From NCBI RefSeq assembly GCF_021731785.1, contig NZ_JAKFWS010000107.1, forward strand, positions 1-53,875: 53,875 nt of DNA. The letters run 5' to 3'. The position numbers and the translations under genes were made by a program. Shown here in pieces: positions 36,223 through 46,606 of the stretch. Position 1 is the first letter of the stretch, and each line of letters starts with the position of its first letter. Origin of the DNA: Methylocystis sp. (GTDB taxonomy: Bacteria > Pseudomonadota > Alphaproteobacteria > Rhizobiales > Beijerinckiaceae). The notes under the pieces were generated by a model that saw nothing but the letters and a program-made list of their open reading frames with translations, did no database searches and was not told the DNA's origin.

Positions 36223-38283
36223 GTGACTAAGATTCTCGTCGATGGCGTCGAAGTGGACGTGCCGGGAGAGTTCACGCTGCTGCAGGCCTGCGAGCAGGCC
36301 GGCGTCGAGATTCCGCGCTTTTGCTATCACGAACGCCTGTCGATCGCCGGCAATTGCCGCATGTGCCTCGTCGAGGTGAAGGGCGGGCCGCCCAAGCCCC
36401 AGGCCTCCTGCGCCATGTCGGTCAAGGATCTTCGCCCTGGCCCCAATGGCGCGCCGCCGGAAGTCCTCACCAAATCGCCGATGGTGAAAAAGGCGCGCGA
36501 AGGCGTGATGGAGTTCCTGCTCATCAACCATCCGCTCGATTGCCCGATCTGCGATCAGGGCGGCGAATGCGATCTGCAGGATCAGGCGCTGGTCTTTGGC
36601 GTCGACAGCTCGCGCTATCGCGAAAACAAGCGCGCGGTCGAGGACAAATATATCGGCGTGTTGGTCAAGACCGAGATGAACCGCTGCATCCATTGCACGC
36701 GTTGCGTCCGCTTCACCGCGGAGGTCGCCGGCACAGGCGACATGGGCGCGATCGGCCGCGGCGAAGATATGGAGATCACCACCTATCTCGAAAGCGCGAT
36801 GAGCTCGGAGCTGCAGGGCAATGTCGCCGATCTTTGTCCGGTTGGCGCGCTGCTGCCCAAGCCGCAAAGCTTCCGCGGCCGCCCGTGGGAATATCAGAAG
36901 ACCGAGACGATCGACGTGATGGACGCGCTTGGCGCGGCGATCCGCGTCGACTCGCGCGGCCGCGAAGTGATGCGCATTCTGCCGCGCATCAACGACCTCG
37001 TGAATGAGGAGTGGATTTCCGACAAGACGCGCCAGATCGTCGACGGCCTCAAGACGCAGCGACTTGATCGCCCCTATATCCGAGAGAATGGCCGATTGCG
37101 CCCGGCTTCCTGGCAGGAGGCTCTTGCCGCCGTCGCCGCCAAAACGAAGGCGACGCCCGCGTCGCGCATCGGCGCGCTGGTTGGCGATCTCGCCGCGATC
37201 GAAGAGACCTTTGCGCTGAGGCTTCTCGCCGAGCAGCTTGGAACGCCGAATCTCGATTGCCGTCAGGACGGCGCCAAGCTCGGTCCGAAATTCGGCCGCG
37301 CCTCTTATCTCTTCAATGCGACCATCGCCGGCATAGAACAGGCGGGCGCGGCCCTCATCATCGGCGCCAATCCGCGCAAGGAATCGCCCGTCCTCAATGC
37401 GCGCATCCGTAAGCGCTGGCTGAGAGGCGATTTCAAGATTTCGCTGGTTGGCGAGCGCGCCGATCTCACCTATGGCTACGACTATCTCGGCGCCGGCCCC
37501 GATTCGCTTTTGCAATTCCTCCGTTCCGCGAAACCTGTCGAGAAGCTTCTCGTCATCATTGGACAGGGCGCGCTCGCGCGCGAGGACGGAGAGGCGGCGC
37601 TCACGCTCGCCGCCCAGTCGGCGCAAAACCTCGGCGGCCTCAGCGACGGCTGGAACGGATTTTCGGTTCTGCATACGGCGGCGGCTCGCGTGGGCGCGCT
37701 CGATCTCGGCTTCACGCCGGGCGCGGGCGGATTGGATGCGGGCGCGATGGCGAAGGCCGGCGCGCTTGACCTTATCTTCAACCTCGGCGCCGACGAACTC
37801 GCGATCGAACCCGGCGCCTTCGTGGCGTATATCGGGACGCATGGCGACCGCGGCGCGCATCGCGCCGACGTGATCCTGCCCGGTGCCGCCTATACGGAAA
37901 AGTCCGGCCTTTACGTCAATACCGAAGGGCGCGTGCAGCGCGCTTTCCGCGTCGTGTTTCCGCCTGGAGAAGCGCGCGAGGATTGGGCGGTGTTGCGCGC
38001 GCTGTCGGGCGCGCTCGGCAATCCGCTGCCCTTCGATTCGCTCGCGGCGCTGCGTCGTCGGCTCGTCGAGGCCCATCCCCACTTCGCGCAAGTGGATGAG
38101 ATCGCGCCGGGCGAAGCCGCGCAGATCATCGCGCTCGCCAGTCATCCGGCGGTTGCGATGAAGGACCCGTTCGCGCCGGCGATTGAGAATTTCTACTTCA
38201 CAAATCCGATCGCCCGCGCGTCGGCGGTCATGGCGGAATGTTCGGCGCTGGCTCAGGGCCGGCTCGCGCAAGCGGCGGAATAG
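36223..38283 (+). CDS. nuoG: NADH-quinone oxidoreductase subunit G
   Basis: NuoG (686 residues) is the largest peripheral subunit and holds three Fe-S clusters. Ligands are in the 2Fe-2S block ([18 protein letters not shown]), in the His-Cys ligated block [19 protein letters not shown] and in [10 protein letters not shown]. The rest is a molybdopterin-oxidoreductase-like domain without cofactor role. I start it at GTG 36223, which has GGAGAG 12 bases upstream; a longer frame from 36121 overlaps nuoF and lacks homology signs. A 723-codon open frame on the opposite strand is a codon-bias shadow. Confidence 0.97.
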   Translation: MTKILVDGVEVDVPGEFTLLQACEQAGVEIPRFCYHERLSIAGNCRMCLVEVKGGPPKPQASCAMSVKDLRPGPNGAPPEVLTKSPMVKKAREGVMEFLLINHPLDCPICDQGGECDLQDQALVFGVDSSRYRENKRAVEDKYIGVLVKTEMNRCIHCTRCVRFTAEVAGTGDMGAIGRGEDMEITTYLESAMSSELQGNVADLCPVGALLPKPQSFRGRPWEYQKTETIDVMDALGAAIRVDSRGREVMRILPRINDLVNEEWISDKTRQIVDGLKTQRLDRPYIRENGRLRPASWQEALAAVAAKTKATPASRIGALVGDLAAIEETFALRLLAEQLGTPNLDCRQDGAKLGPKFGRASYLFNATIAGIEQAGAALIIGANPRKESPVLNARIRKRWLRGDFKISLVGERADLTYGYDYLGAGPDSLLQFLRSAKPVEKLLVIIGQGALAREDGEAALTLAAQSAQNLGGLSDGWNGFSVLHTAAARVGALDLGFTPGAGGLDAGAMAKAGALDLIFNLGADELAIEPGAFVAYIGTHGDRGAHRADVILPGAAYTEKSGLYVNTEGRVQRAFRVVFPPGEAREDWAVLRALSGALGNPLPFDSLAALRRRLVEAHPHFAQVDEIAPGEAAQIIALASHPAVAMKDPFAPAIENFYFTNPIARASAVMAECSALAQGRLAQAAE

Positions 38284-38294
38284 GAGCTTTGGAC

Positions 38295-39344
38295 GTGAGC
38301 GAGGGTTGGGTCAGCGCCATTTCGGATTTTTTCATCGCATATCCGCTGCTTCTCGCGCTCGTGAAGAGCGTTCTGCTCGCGGTCGCGCTGCTTATCTATG
38401 TGGCTTACGTCATCCTCGCCGACCGCAAGATCTGGGCGGCGGTGCAGCTGCGGCGCGGACCGAATGTCGTCGGCCCCTGGGGACTTCTGCAGAGCTTCGC
38501 GGACTTCATCAAATTCGCGCTCAAGGAGCCGGTGATTCCGGACGTCGCCAATAAGGGCGTCTTCCTGTTCGCGCCGTTCATCATGGCGACGCTGTCGATC
38601 GCCGCTTGGGCCGTCATCCCGGTCGCCGACGGTTGGGCGGTCGGCGACATCAATGTCGGCATTCTCTACATTTTCGCGCTGTCCTCGCTTGGCGTTTACG
38701 GCGTCATCATGGGCGGCTGGGCGTCGAACTCGAAATATCCGTTCCTCTCGGCGCTGCGCTCGGCGGCGCAGATGGTCTCTTACGAAGTCTCGATCGGCTT
38801 CGTGATCATCACGGTGCTGCTTTGCGCCGGGTCGCTCAATCTGACCGACATCGTCGCCGCGCAGGATACGTCCTACGGCATGGCCGGCTGGTATTGGCTG
38901 CGCCTTTTCCCGATGTTCGTCATCTTCTTCGTCTCGGCGCTCGCCGAGACCAACCGTCCGCCGTTCGATCTCGTCGAGGCGGAGTCGGAACTCGTCGCCG
39001 GATTTATGATCGAATATTCGGCGACGCCTTACGTCTTGTTCATGCTCGCCGAATATGTGGCGATCGTCACCATGTGCGCGCTGCTGACGATCCTGTTCTT
39101 TGGCGGCTGGCTGCCGCCGATCAGCATCGCGCCATTCACCTATGTGCCGGGCGTGATCTGGTTCACGCTGAAGGTGAGCTTCTTCTTCTTCTTCTTCGCC
39201 ATGGTGAAGGCTTTCGTGCCGCGCTATCGCTACGATCAGCTGATGCGTCTGGGCTGGAAAGTCTTCCTGCCGATCTCCCTCGCCATGGTCGTCATCGTCG
39301 CCGCCGTGCTGCAGTTCTGGCCGGCGGGACCGGCAGGCAGTTGA
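38295..39344 (+). CDS. nuoH: NADH-quinone oxidoreductase subunit H
   Basis: NuoH (349 residues) is the membrane subunit that links the peripheral arm to the proton-pumping arm and forms part of the quinone channel. Marks are [40 protein letters not shown] and [20 protein letters not shown]. About eight helices are visible. I chose GTG 38295; TTG 38289 is an alternative two codons upstream. Confidence 0.97.
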   Translation: MSEGWVSAISDFFIAYPLLLALVKSVLLAVALLIYVAYVILADRKIWAAVQLRRGPNVVGPWGLLQSFADFIKFALKEPVIPDVANKGVFLFAPFIMATLSIAAWAVIPVADGWAVGDINVGILYIFALSSLGVYGVIMGGWASNSKYPFLSALRSAAQMVSYEVSIGFVIITVLLCAGSLNLTDIVAAQDTSYGMAGWYWLRLFPMFVIFFVSALAETNRPPFDLVEAESELVAGFMIEYSATPYVLFMLAEYVAIVTMCALLTILFFGGWLPPISIAPFTYVPGVIWFTLKVSFFFFFFAMVKAFVPRYRYDQLMRLGWKVFLPISLAMVVIVAAVLQFWPAGPAGS

Positions 39345-39351
39345 GGCCGTC

Positions 39352-39840
39352 ATGAAACTCGATCAAGCCGCCAAGTCGCTCTTCCTCACCGAATTCGTCG
39401 GCGCATTCCTTTTGTCGATGCGCTACTTCTTCAAGCCGAAGGCGACGATCAACTATCCGCATGAGAAGAATCCGCAATCGCCGCGCTACCGCGGCGAGCA
39501 TGCGCTGCGCCGCTATCCCAATGGCGAGGAGCGCTGCATCGCCTGCAAGCTCTGCGAGGCGATCTGTCCGGCGCAGGCCATCACCATCGAAGCCGGACCG
39601 CGCCGCAACGACGGCACCCGCCGCACGACGCGCTACGACATCGACATGGTGAAATGCATCTATTGCGGCTACTGCCAGGAAGCCTGCCCGGTCGACGCGA
39701 TCGTCGAGGGGCCCAATGCGGAATTCTCGGTCGAGACGCGCGAGGAGCTATACTACACCAAGGAGCGTCTGCTCGAGAACGGCGACCGCTGGGAACGCGA
39801 GATCGCGCGTAACATCGCGATGGACTCGCAGTACAGGTAA
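39352..39840 (+). CDS. nuoI: NADH-quinone oxidoreductase subunit I
   Basis: NuoI (162 residues) carries the two 4Fe-4S clusters N6a and N6b. The paired ligand motifs are [16 protein letters not shown] and [16 protein letters not shown]. The N terminus has the membrane-associated amphipathic helix usual in this family, and the C terminus ends [17 protein letters not shown]. It starts 7 bases after nuoH. Confidence 0.98.
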   Translation: MKLDQAAKSLFLTEFVGAFLLSMRYFFKPKATINYPHEKNPQSPRYRGEHALRRYPNGEERCIACKLCEAICPAQAITIEAGPRRNDGTRRTTRYDIDMVKCIYCGYCQEACPVDAIVEGPNAEFSVETREELYYTKERLLENGDRWEREIARNIAMDSQYR

Positions 39841-39892
39841 TTCGAAGCGACACGAACGAACACGCCGCATCGGCGCAGTAAGGACGACGAAC

Positions 39893-40495
39893 GTGCAGGC
39901 CGTATTTTTCTACCTCTTCGCGACGAGCATGATCGCCTCGGCCGGCGTCGTGATCTTCGCGCGCAATCCGGTGCATTCGGTGCTGTTTCTCATCCTCGCC
40001 TTCTGCAATGGCGCGGGACTGTTCCTGCTCGCCGGCGCGGAATTCCTGGCGATGATCCTCATCGTCGTCTATGTCGGCGCGGTCGCGGTGCTGTTCCTGT
40101 TCGTCGTCATGATGCTCGACGTCGACTTCGCCCAACTGAAGCAGGGCTTCATCAAATATCTTCCGATCGGCGTCGCGGTCGGCGTCGTGGTGCTCGCGGA
40201 ACTGGGCATGGTGGCGATCGGCTGGAGCTCGGCGCCGTCGGCGCCTGACGCCGTCGCCAATCCGATCATTCCGCAAATGAGCAATACCGCGGCGCTCGGC
40301 CAGATCCTTTACACGAAATATGTGATCTTCTTTCAGGCCTCGGCGCTGGTGCTGCTCACCGCGATGATCGGCGCGATCGTGCTGACCCTGCATCACAAGC
40401 CCAGCGTCAAGCGCCAGAAAATCGCGGAGCAGAACGCGCGAACGCGCGAGAATGTGATCGAGATCAAGAAGGTGCCGTTCCGTACCGGCGTCTAA
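39893..40495 (+). CDS. nuoJ: NADH-quinone oxidoreductase subunit J
   Basis: NuoJ (200 residues) is a five-helix membrane subunit of complex I. Marks are [18 protein letters not shown] and the conserved [19 protein letters not shown], whose pi-bulge helix changes shape during turnover. The start is GTG 39893 with AAGGACG upstream. The open frame extends into nuoI in another frame, but that part is a shadow. The basic C-terminal tail ([19 protein letters not shown]) is soluble. Confidence 0.95.
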   Translation: MQAVFFYLFATSMIASAGVVIFARNPVHSVLFLILAFCNGAGLFLLAGAEFLAMILIVVYVGAVAVLFLFVVMMLDVDFAQLKQGFIKYLPIGVAVGVVVLAELGMVAIGWSSAPSAPDAVANPIIPQMSNTAALGQILYTKYVIFFQASALVLLTAMIGAIVLTLHHKPSVKRQKIAEQNARTRENVIEIKKVPFRTGV

Positions 40496-40506
40496 CGAGG
40501 ACATCC

Positions 40507-40818
40507 ATGCTGACCATCGGCCTTACGCATTACCTCGTCGTCGCGGCGATCCTGTTCACGCTCGGCGTCGCCGGCATTATCCTCAACCGCAAGAACATCA
40601 TCGTCATCCTCATGTCGATCGAGCTGATTCTTCTTTCGGTCAATCTCAACTTCGTCGCCTTCTCGCAGTCGTTGTCCGATCTCACCGGTCAGGTGTTCGC
40701 GCTCTTCGTGCTCACCGTGGCGGCGGCCGAGGCGGCGATCGGCCTCGCGATCCTCGTCGCCTTCTATCGCAACCGCGGCACGATCTCGGTCGAAGACATC
40801 AATTCCTTGAAGGGCTGA
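40507..40818 (+). CDS. nuoK: NADH-quinone oxidoreductase subunit K
   Basis: NuoK (103 residues) is a three-helix membrane subunit related to MrpC. The two helix glutamates important for proton transfer are in [17 protein letters not shown] and [19 protein letters not shown]. It ends [12 protein letters not shown], as typical. It starts 11 bases after nuoJ. Confidence 0.98.
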   Translation: MLTIGLTHYLVVAAILFTLGVAGIILNRKNIIVILMSIELILLSVNLNFVAFSQSLSDLTGQVFALFVLTVAAAEAAIGLAILVAFYRNRGTISVEDINSLKG

Positions 40819-40825
40819 CCTTAAG

Positions 40826-42832
40826 ATGATTTACGCCATCGTCTTTCTTCCGCTCGTCGGCTTTCTGATCGCTGGCGCATTCGGCCGCTGGATCGGGGCG
40901 CGCGCCTCCGAATTCGTCACGACGAGCCTCTTGATGGTCTGCGCCGTCCTGTCGTGGATCGTCTTCTTCGATGTCGCGCTCGGCCACAATCACGGCTACG
41001 CGCCGATCCTCGGCAATTGGATGACGGTCGGCGCGCTCAAGGTCGACTGGGCGCTGCAGGTCGATACGCTGACGGCGGTGATGCTCGTCGTCGTCAATAC
41101 GGTGTCGAGCCTCGTGCATCTCTATTCGGTCGGCTACATGCACGAGGATCCGGATCGTCCGCGCTTCTTCGCCTATCTATCGCTGTTCACCTTCGCGATG
41201 CTGATGCTGGTGACGGCCAACAATCTCGTGCAGATGTTCTTCGGCTGGGAGGGCGTCGGCCTCGCCTCTTATCTGCTCATCGGCTTCTGGTATCAAAAGC
41301 CTTCCGCCAACGCCGCGGCGATCAAGGCCTTCGTCGTCAACCGCGTCGGCGACTTCGGCTTCGCGCTCGGCATTTTCCTCGTTTTTCAACTGACCAAGTC
41401 GCTCACCTTCGACGAGGTCTTCGCCGCCGTGCCGGGCCTCGAAGGCGAGAAGATTCACGCCTTCGGGCTGAACGTCGACGCGCTGACGCTCGCGGCCTTC
41501 CTTCTGTTCATTGGCGCCATGGGCAAATCCGCGCAATTCTTCCTGCATACATGGCTGCCGGACGCGATGGAGGGCCCGACGCCGGTCTCGGCGCTCATCC
41601 ATGCCGCGACCATGGTGACGGCGGGCGTGTTCATGGTCGCGCGTCTGTCGCCAATCTTCGAATATGCGCCGGCGGCGCTCGCCTTCGTCACCATCATCGG
41701 CGCGGCGACCGCCTTTTTCGCCGCGACCGTCGGTCTCGTTCAAAACGACATCAAGCGCGTGATCGCCTATTCGACCTGTTCGCAGCTCGGCTACATGTTC
41801 GTCGCGGAAGGGGTCGGGGCCTATTCGCTCGGCATCTTCCATCTCTTCACCCACGCCTTCTTCAAGGCGCTGCTGTTTCTCGGCGCGGGATCGGTCATCC
41901 ATGCGATGCACCATGAGCAGGACATGCGCAACATGGGCGGCCTGCGCAAGGACATACCCTTCACCTTCGCGATGATGACCATCGGCACGCTGGCGCTGAC
42001 CGGCTTTCCCTTTACGGCGGGCTATTTCTCCAAGGACGCCATCATCGAGGCGGCCTTCGCGGTCGGCGAACACCGCACGACGGCGATGATCGGCTTCGTC
42101 TCGACCGTCGTCGCGGCGGGACTGACCTCTTATTATTCATGGCGTCTGGTGTTCATGACCTTCTTTGGCCATCGCCATGCGCATCCGGTCGCCGAGAGTC
42201 ATGCGGAAGACGAACCGGCGGCGGCGGACGCGCATAATCACGGCCACGATGATCACGGCCATCATGCGCCGCATGAATCGCCGCTGGCGATGCTCATTCC
42301 GCTGGCGGTTCTCGCCGTCGGCGCGCTCGGCGCGGGCTATGTCTTCGAACCTGATTTCGTCGGACACGCCTATACGGAATTCTGGAAAGGCGCGATCTTT
42401 ACCGGCGCGCACAATGAGGTCTTGCATGAGATGCATGCGATTCCGGCCTGGGCCGCCTATGCGCCGACCGCGATGATGGTCCTGGGCTTCCTGATCGCGC
42501 TCTATGTCTATGTGCTGAAGCCCGGAACCGCGCAGGCGCTGGCGCGGACCTTCCCGCGTCTTTACCAGTTCCTGCTCAACAAATGGTATTTTGACGAACT
42601 CTACGACTTCCTGTTCGTGCGGCCGGCCTTCGCTCTCGGCAGGCTGTTTTGGAAGGGCGGCGACGGCGCGATCATCGACGGCCTCGGGCCTGACGGCGTC
42701 GCCGCGCGGGTCGCCGACGGGGCGCGCTTCGCGGTGCGTCTGGAGACTGGCTACCTCTATCATTACGCATTCGCCATGCTCATCGGCGTCGCGGCGGTCG
42801 CCACTTACTTCATCGCCGGAGGATTGCGCTGA
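40826..42832 (+). CDS. nuoL: NADH-quinone oxidoreductase subunit L
   Basis: NuoL (668 residues) is the distal antiporter-like subunit of complex I, which pumps protons and carries the long lateral helix. Marks are [39 protein letters not shown] and [16 protein letters not shown]. Around residues 452-487 is a His- and Asp-rich loop ([16 protein letters not shown]) between helices. The C-terminal part after 560 anchors the lateral helix. The stop overlaps nuoM by one base (TGATG). Confidence 0.98.
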   Translation: MIYAIVFLPLVGFLIAGAFGRWIGARASEFVTTSLLMVCAVLSWIVFFDVALGHNHGYAPILGNWMTVGALKVDWALQVDTLTAVMLVVVNTVSSLVHLYSVGYMHEDPDRPRFFAYLSLFTFAMLMLVTANNLVQMFFGWEGVGLASYLLIGFWYQKPSANAAAIKAFVVNRVGDFGFALGIFLVFQLTKSLTFDEVFAAVPGLEGEKIHAFGLNVDALTLAAFLLFIGAMGKSAQFFLHTWLPDAMEGPTPVSALIHAATMVTAGVFMVARLSPIFEYAPAALAFVTIIGAATAFFAATVGLVQNDIKRVIAYSTCSQLGYMFVAEGVGAYSLGIFHLFTHAFFKALLFLGAGSVIHAMHHEQDMRNMGGLRKDIPFTFAMMTIGTLALTGFPFTAGYFSKDAIIEAAFAVGEHRTTAMIGFVSTVVAAGLTSYYSWRLVFMTFFGHRHAHPVAESHAEDEPAAADAHNHGHDDHGHHAPHESPLAMLIPLAVLAVGALGAGYVFEPDFVGHAYTEFWKGAIFTGAHNEVLHEMHAIPAWAAYAPTAMMVLGFLIALYVYVLKPGTAQALARTFPRLYQFLLNKWYFDELYDFLFVRPAFALGRLFWKGGDGAIIDGLGPDGVAARVADGARFAVRLETGYLYHYAFAMLIGVAAVATYFIAGGLR

Positions 42833-44340
42833 TGTTCGGTTTCGGCATTCTCTCCGGCGTCATTTTCCTGCCGCTGGTCGGCGTCGCCTTCCTGCTCACT
42901 CAGAAGGGCGACGATGACGCGAGCCTGCGCAATATCCGCTGGGCGACGCTCGCGACCACGCTTACCACCTTCGCTCTGTCGCTTTTCATCTGGTCGGGAT
43001 TCGATCAAACGAGCGCGGCGTTTCAATTCGTCGAGCAGAAAAACTGGCTCGGCTCCGGCCTCGTCTACAAGATGGGCGTCGACGGCTTTTCGATGCCCTT
43101 CGTTCTGCTGACCACCTTTCTGATGCCCTTCGCCATTCTTGCCTCATGGGACTCGGTTCAGAAGCGCGTCAAGGAATATATGATCGCCTTCCTGGTGCTT
43201 GAGACGCTGATGATCGGCGTCTTCTGCGCGCTCGATCTCGTGCTGTTCTACCTTTTCTTCGAGGGCGGCCTCATCCCGATGTTCCTCATCATCGGCATCT
43301 GGGGCGGCAAGCGGCGCGTCTATGCGAGCTTCAAATTCTTTCTCTATACGCTCGTCGGCTCGCTCCTCATGTTGGTCGCGATCCTCGCCATGTATGGGAA
43401 GGCTGGCACGACCGACATCACCGTGCTGCTGAACACCGACTTCCCCAAGGAGATGCAGACCTGGCTGTGGCTCGCCTTCTTCGCGTCATTCGCGGTGAAA
43501 ATGCCGATGTGGCCGGTGCACACCTGGCTGCCCGACGCCCACGTCGAGGCGCCCACGGCGGGCTCGGTCATCCTTGCAGCGATTCTCCTGAAGATGGGCG
43601 GCTACGGCTTCATCCGTTTCTCGCTGCCGATGTTTCCGGACGCTTCGACCCACTTCGCGCCGCTCATCTACGCGCTTTCGGTGATCGCGATCGTTTACAC
43701 CTCGCTCGTCGCGCTCGTTCAGGAAGACATCAAGAAGCTCATCGCCTATTCGTCCGTCGCGCATATGGGCTATGTCACGATGGGGCTCTTCACGTTGAAC
43801 GCTCAAGGCATGCAGGGCGCGATCTTCCAGATGATCAGCCACGGCTTCGTCTCCGGCGCGCTGTTCCTTTGCGTTGGCGTGATCTATGACCGCATGCATA
43901 CGCGCGAGATCGCGGCCTATGGCGGCCTCGTCAACCGCATGCCGATCTATGCCTTCGTCTTCATGCTGTTCACCATGGCCAATGTCGGCCTGCCTGGGAC
44001 GACGGGCTTCATCGGCGAATTCCTGTCGCTCGCCGGCGCCTTCCAGGCGAGCAGCTGGGTCGCTCTGATCGCAACGAGCGGCGTGATCTTTTCCGCGGCT
44101 TATGCGCTCTATCTCTATCGCCGCGTGATTTTCGGCGCCTTGGAGAAGCCGAGCCTGATGACGATCACCGATCTGACGCCGCGCGAGATCGCGATCTTCG
44201 CGCCGCTCGTGCTGATCACGATCTACTATGGCGTGCAGCCGCAGGCCATTCTCAACGCGACGCAGGCGTCGGTCGACAATCTCATCCAGACCCATACGGC
44301 GCTCATCGACGCGGTTAAGCTCGCGGCCGCTGGCCAATGA
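42832..44340 (+). CDS. nuoM: NADH-quinone oxidoreductase subunit M
   Basis: NuoM (502 residues) is an antiporter-like proton-pumping subunit. The key residues lie in [20 protein letters not shown] (Glu) and in [20 protein letters not shown] (Lys, His). [19 protein letters not shown] and [17 protein letters not shown] are further family marks. About fourteen helices are expected and seen. It starts in a one-base overlap with nuoL and is followed by nuoN after 13 bases. Confidence 0.98.
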   Translation: MFGFGILSGVIFLPLVGVAFLLTQKGDDDASLRNIRWATLATTLTTFALSLFIWSGFDQTSAAFQFVEQKNWLGSGLVYKMGVDGFSMPFVLLTTFLMPFAILASWDSVQKRVKEYMIAFLVLETLMIGVFCALDLVLFYLFFEGGLIPMFLIIGIWGGKRRVYASFKFFLYTLVGSLLMLVAILAMYGKAGTTDITVLLNTDFPKEMQTWLWLAFFASFAVKMPMWPVHTWLPDAHVEAPTAGSVILAAILLKMGGYGFIRFSLPMFPDASTHFAPLIYALSVIAIVYTSLVALVQEDIKKLIAYSSVAHMGYVTMGLFTLNAQGMQGAIFQMISHGFVSGALFLCVGVIYDRMHTREIAAYGGLVNRMPIYAFVFMLFTMANVGLPGTTGFIGEFLSLAGAFQASSWVALIATSGVIFSAAYALYLYRRVIFGALEKPSLMTITDLTPREIAIFAPLVLITIYYGVQPQAILNATQASVDNLIQTHTALIDAVKLAAAGQ

Positions 44341-44353
44341 CGGATCGCTGACG

Positions 44354-45787
44354 ATGCCCTTCTTCGTTCAACTCGCGCATCATTTTCTTCCCGAGACGAT
44401 TCTCGCCGTCGGCGTGATGGTTCTCATCCTGATTGGCGCCTGGCGCGGCGAGCGCGGTTTCGGCCTCGTCGACGAAATGGCGGTCGGCATTCTTGGTCTC
44501 GCGCTGGTCACGATCGCGCTGTCGAGCACGCCCGGCGCCAGCGTCTTCGACGGCGCCTATGTCGACGATGGCTTTTCGCGCTTCATGAAGGCGCTGACCC
44601 TCATCGGCGCGATCGTGTCGATCTTGCTGTCCGTCGACTGGCTGCAGCGCAACGGGCTCGAAAAATTCGAATATCCGGTGCTGATCATTCTCTCGACGCT
44701 CGGCATGTTGCTGCTGATTTCGGCGGACAATCTCATCGCGCTCTATCTCGGCCTTGAGCTGATGTCGCTGGCGCTCTACGTCATGGCCGCCTTTGCGCGC
44801 GACGACGGCAAATCGTCGGAGGCGGGCCTCAAATATTTCGTGCTCGGCGCGCTCTCTTCCGGCATGATGCTGTATGGCGCGTCGTTACTCTATGGTTTCG
44901 CCGGAACGATCTCTTTCTCCGGCATCGCCGCGGTCGTTTCGACCTCGGCGCCGATCGGCGTGATCTTCGGGCTGGTTTTCGTTCTGGCCGCGCTGGCCTT
45001 CAAAATGTCGGCGGCGCCGTTCCACATGTGGACGCCCGACGTTTATCAGGGCGCGCCGACGCCGGTGACCGCCTTTTTCGCGTCAGCCGCCAAAATGGCG
45101 GCGGTGGCGATCACCCTGCGCCTCGTCTTCACCGCCTTCCCGAGCGCGAAGGATCAGTGGCGCCAGATCGTCGTCTTCATCTCCATCGCGTCGATGCTGC
45201 TCGGCTCTTTCGCGGCGATCGGCCAGGAGAACATCAAACGGCTGATGGCCTATTCCTCGATCGGCCATATGGGCTTCGCGCTGATTGGCCTCGCCGCCGC
45301 CGATGAGGCGGGCGTGCGCGGCGTCGCGATCTATCTGACGATCTATCTCATCATGACTCTCGGGACTTTCGCCGCCATTCTCGCGATGCGCGTCCAGGGC
45401 AGATATGTGGAGAATGTCGCCGATCTCGCCGGCCTGTCGCGCACCAACGGCTGGATGGCTTTCTTCCTGGCGATGTTGATGTTCTCGCTTGCCGGCGTTC
45501 CGCCGCTTGCGGGCTTTTTCGCCAAATATTACGTGCTCCTCGCCGCGGTCGACGCCGGCCTCTTCAGCCTTGCGGTGATCGGCGTTCTGGCAAGCGCGGT
45601 CGCGGCTTACTATTATCTGCGCGTCGTCAAGGTGATGTATTTCGACGAGCCGGCGCCGGCCTTCGATCGCGCGCCGATGGCGGTTCGCGCCGTGCTCGCG
45701 GTCTCGACGCTGGCGCTGCTTGGATTTTGGGTCTATCCCACGCCGGTCATGGATGCGGCGGCGGCGGCGGCCAAATCGCTCTTCTAG
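44354..45787 (+). CDS. nuoN: NADH-quinone oxidoreductase subunit N
   Basis: NuoN (477 residues) is the third antiporter-like subunit and the last nuo gene. Marks are LIALYLGLELMSLALYVMAA, FKMSAAPFHMWTPDVYQGAP and KRLMAYSSIGHMGFALIGL. The start ATG 44354 gives MPFFVQLAHHFLPE; upstream in-frame codons lie in nuoM and give Arg-rich nonsense. birA starts 15 bases downstream, so the transcript probably continues. Confidence 0.97.
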   Translation: MPFFVQLAHHFLPETILAVGVMVLILIGAWRGERGFGLVDEMAVGILGLALVTIALSSTPGASVFDGAYVDDGFSRFMKALTLIGAIVSILLSVDWLQRNGLEKFEYPVLIILSTLGMLLLISADNLIALYLGLELMSLALYVMAAFARDDGKSSEAGLKYFVLGALSSGMMLYGASLLYGFAGTISFSGIAAVVSTSAPIGVIFGLVFVLAALAFKMSAAPFHMWTPDVYQGAPTPVTAFFASAAKMAAVAITLRLVFTAFPSAKDQWRQIVVFISIASMLLGSFAAIGQENIKRLMAYSSIGHMGFALIGLAAADEAGVRGVAIYLTIYLIMTLGTFAAILAMRVQGRYVENVADLAGLSRTNGWMAFFLAMLMFSLAGVPPLAGFFAKYYVLLAAVDAGLFSLAVIGVLASAVAAYYYLRVVKVMYFDEPAPAFDRAPMAVRAVLAVSTLALLGFWVYPTPVMDAAAAAAKSLF

Positions 45788-45802
45788 GGAGGAAGTTCGC
45801 GC

Positions 45803-46606
45803 GTGGAGTTGGGATCATTGGCGCGTGCCTGCGGCGTGCGCCTCCTCGCGCTGGAGAGCGTCGACTCGACCAATGACGAAGCGCGCCGCCTGATCGAGAT
45901 GGGGGAACGCGGGCCTCTATGGGTCGTCGCTGCGCGACAAACCGGCGGCCGTGGTCGTCTCGGACGCCAATGGATTTCGCCGCCGGGCAATCTTCATGCG
46001 AGCCTTATCCTCCGCGATTTCGCCGAGGCCGCGGTCGCGCCGCAGCTCGGCTTTGTGGCGGGCGTCGCGGCGCTCTCCGCCTTGCGCGCGGCGACAGGGG
46101 GAGCCGGCCGCTTCGCGCTGAAATGGCCGAATGATCTGCTGCTCGACGGCGCCAAGCTCGGCGGAATTTTGCTCGAGAACGTCAGCGCGCCGACCGGCGA
46201 CGCGCGTGCGCCGGTCGCCGCAGTCGCGATCATCGGCATCGGCGTCAATTGCGCTGAGGCGCCGCTTGATCTGCCCTTTGAAGCGCGCACGCTGGCGTCA
46301 ATCGGGCCGAGCGCGCCTGACTCCGCCACGCTCTTCGCTCGTCTTTCCGATGCGTTCGTCGAAACGCTCGATCTCTGGCGCGGCGGCGACGGTTTCGCCC
46401 TTATTCGCGACGCTTGGCTCAAGGACGCCGCCTATCTCGGCGCTCATATTCGTGTCGAGCTTCCACGCGAAACCGTCGAGGGGCGCTTCGAGACGATCGA
46501 CGCGATCGGCCGGCTGGTGCTGACGACGCACAACGGCGCGCGAGCAGTCGAGGCGGGGGATGTGTCGCTCGGGCCCCGGCAGACCGCGGCGGGAGGCGTC
46601 GCATGA
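45803..46606 (+). CDS. birA: Biotin--[acetyl-CoA-carboxylase] ligase, class I (no DNA-binding domain)
   Basis: This 267-residue enzyme activates biotin with ATP and attaches it to the carrier protein of biotin carboxylases. The biotinyl-AMP motif is GGRGRLGRQW near residue 48, followed by SLILRD, FALKWPNDLLLDGAKLGGIL and IIGIGVNC. There is no N-terminal helix-turn-helix, so it cannot act as the biotin repressor. The start is GTG 45803 behind GGGAGGA. Its stop overlaps the RNase J start as ATGA, so the two are coupled. The order nuoN-birA-rnj is common in alphaproteobacteria. Confidence 0.95.
   Translation: MELGSLARACGVRLLALESVDSTNDEARRLIEMGERGPLWVVAARQTGGRGRLGRQWISPPGNLHASLILRDFAEAAVAPQLGFVAGVAALSALRAATGGAGRFALKWPNDLLLDGAKLGGILLENVSAPTGDARAPVAAVAIIGIGVNCAEAPLDLPFEARTLASIGPSAPDSATLFARLSDAFVETLDLWRGGDGFALIRDAWLKDAAYLGAHIRVELPRETVEGRFETIDAIGRLVLTTHNGARAVEAGDVSLGPRQTAAGGVA

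Noticed and set aside
36100-38271. 723-codon minus-strand open frame opposite nuoG
   Set aside because: Arg-rich sequence without domain signs, exactly opposite a well-recognised gene; a codon-bias shadow.
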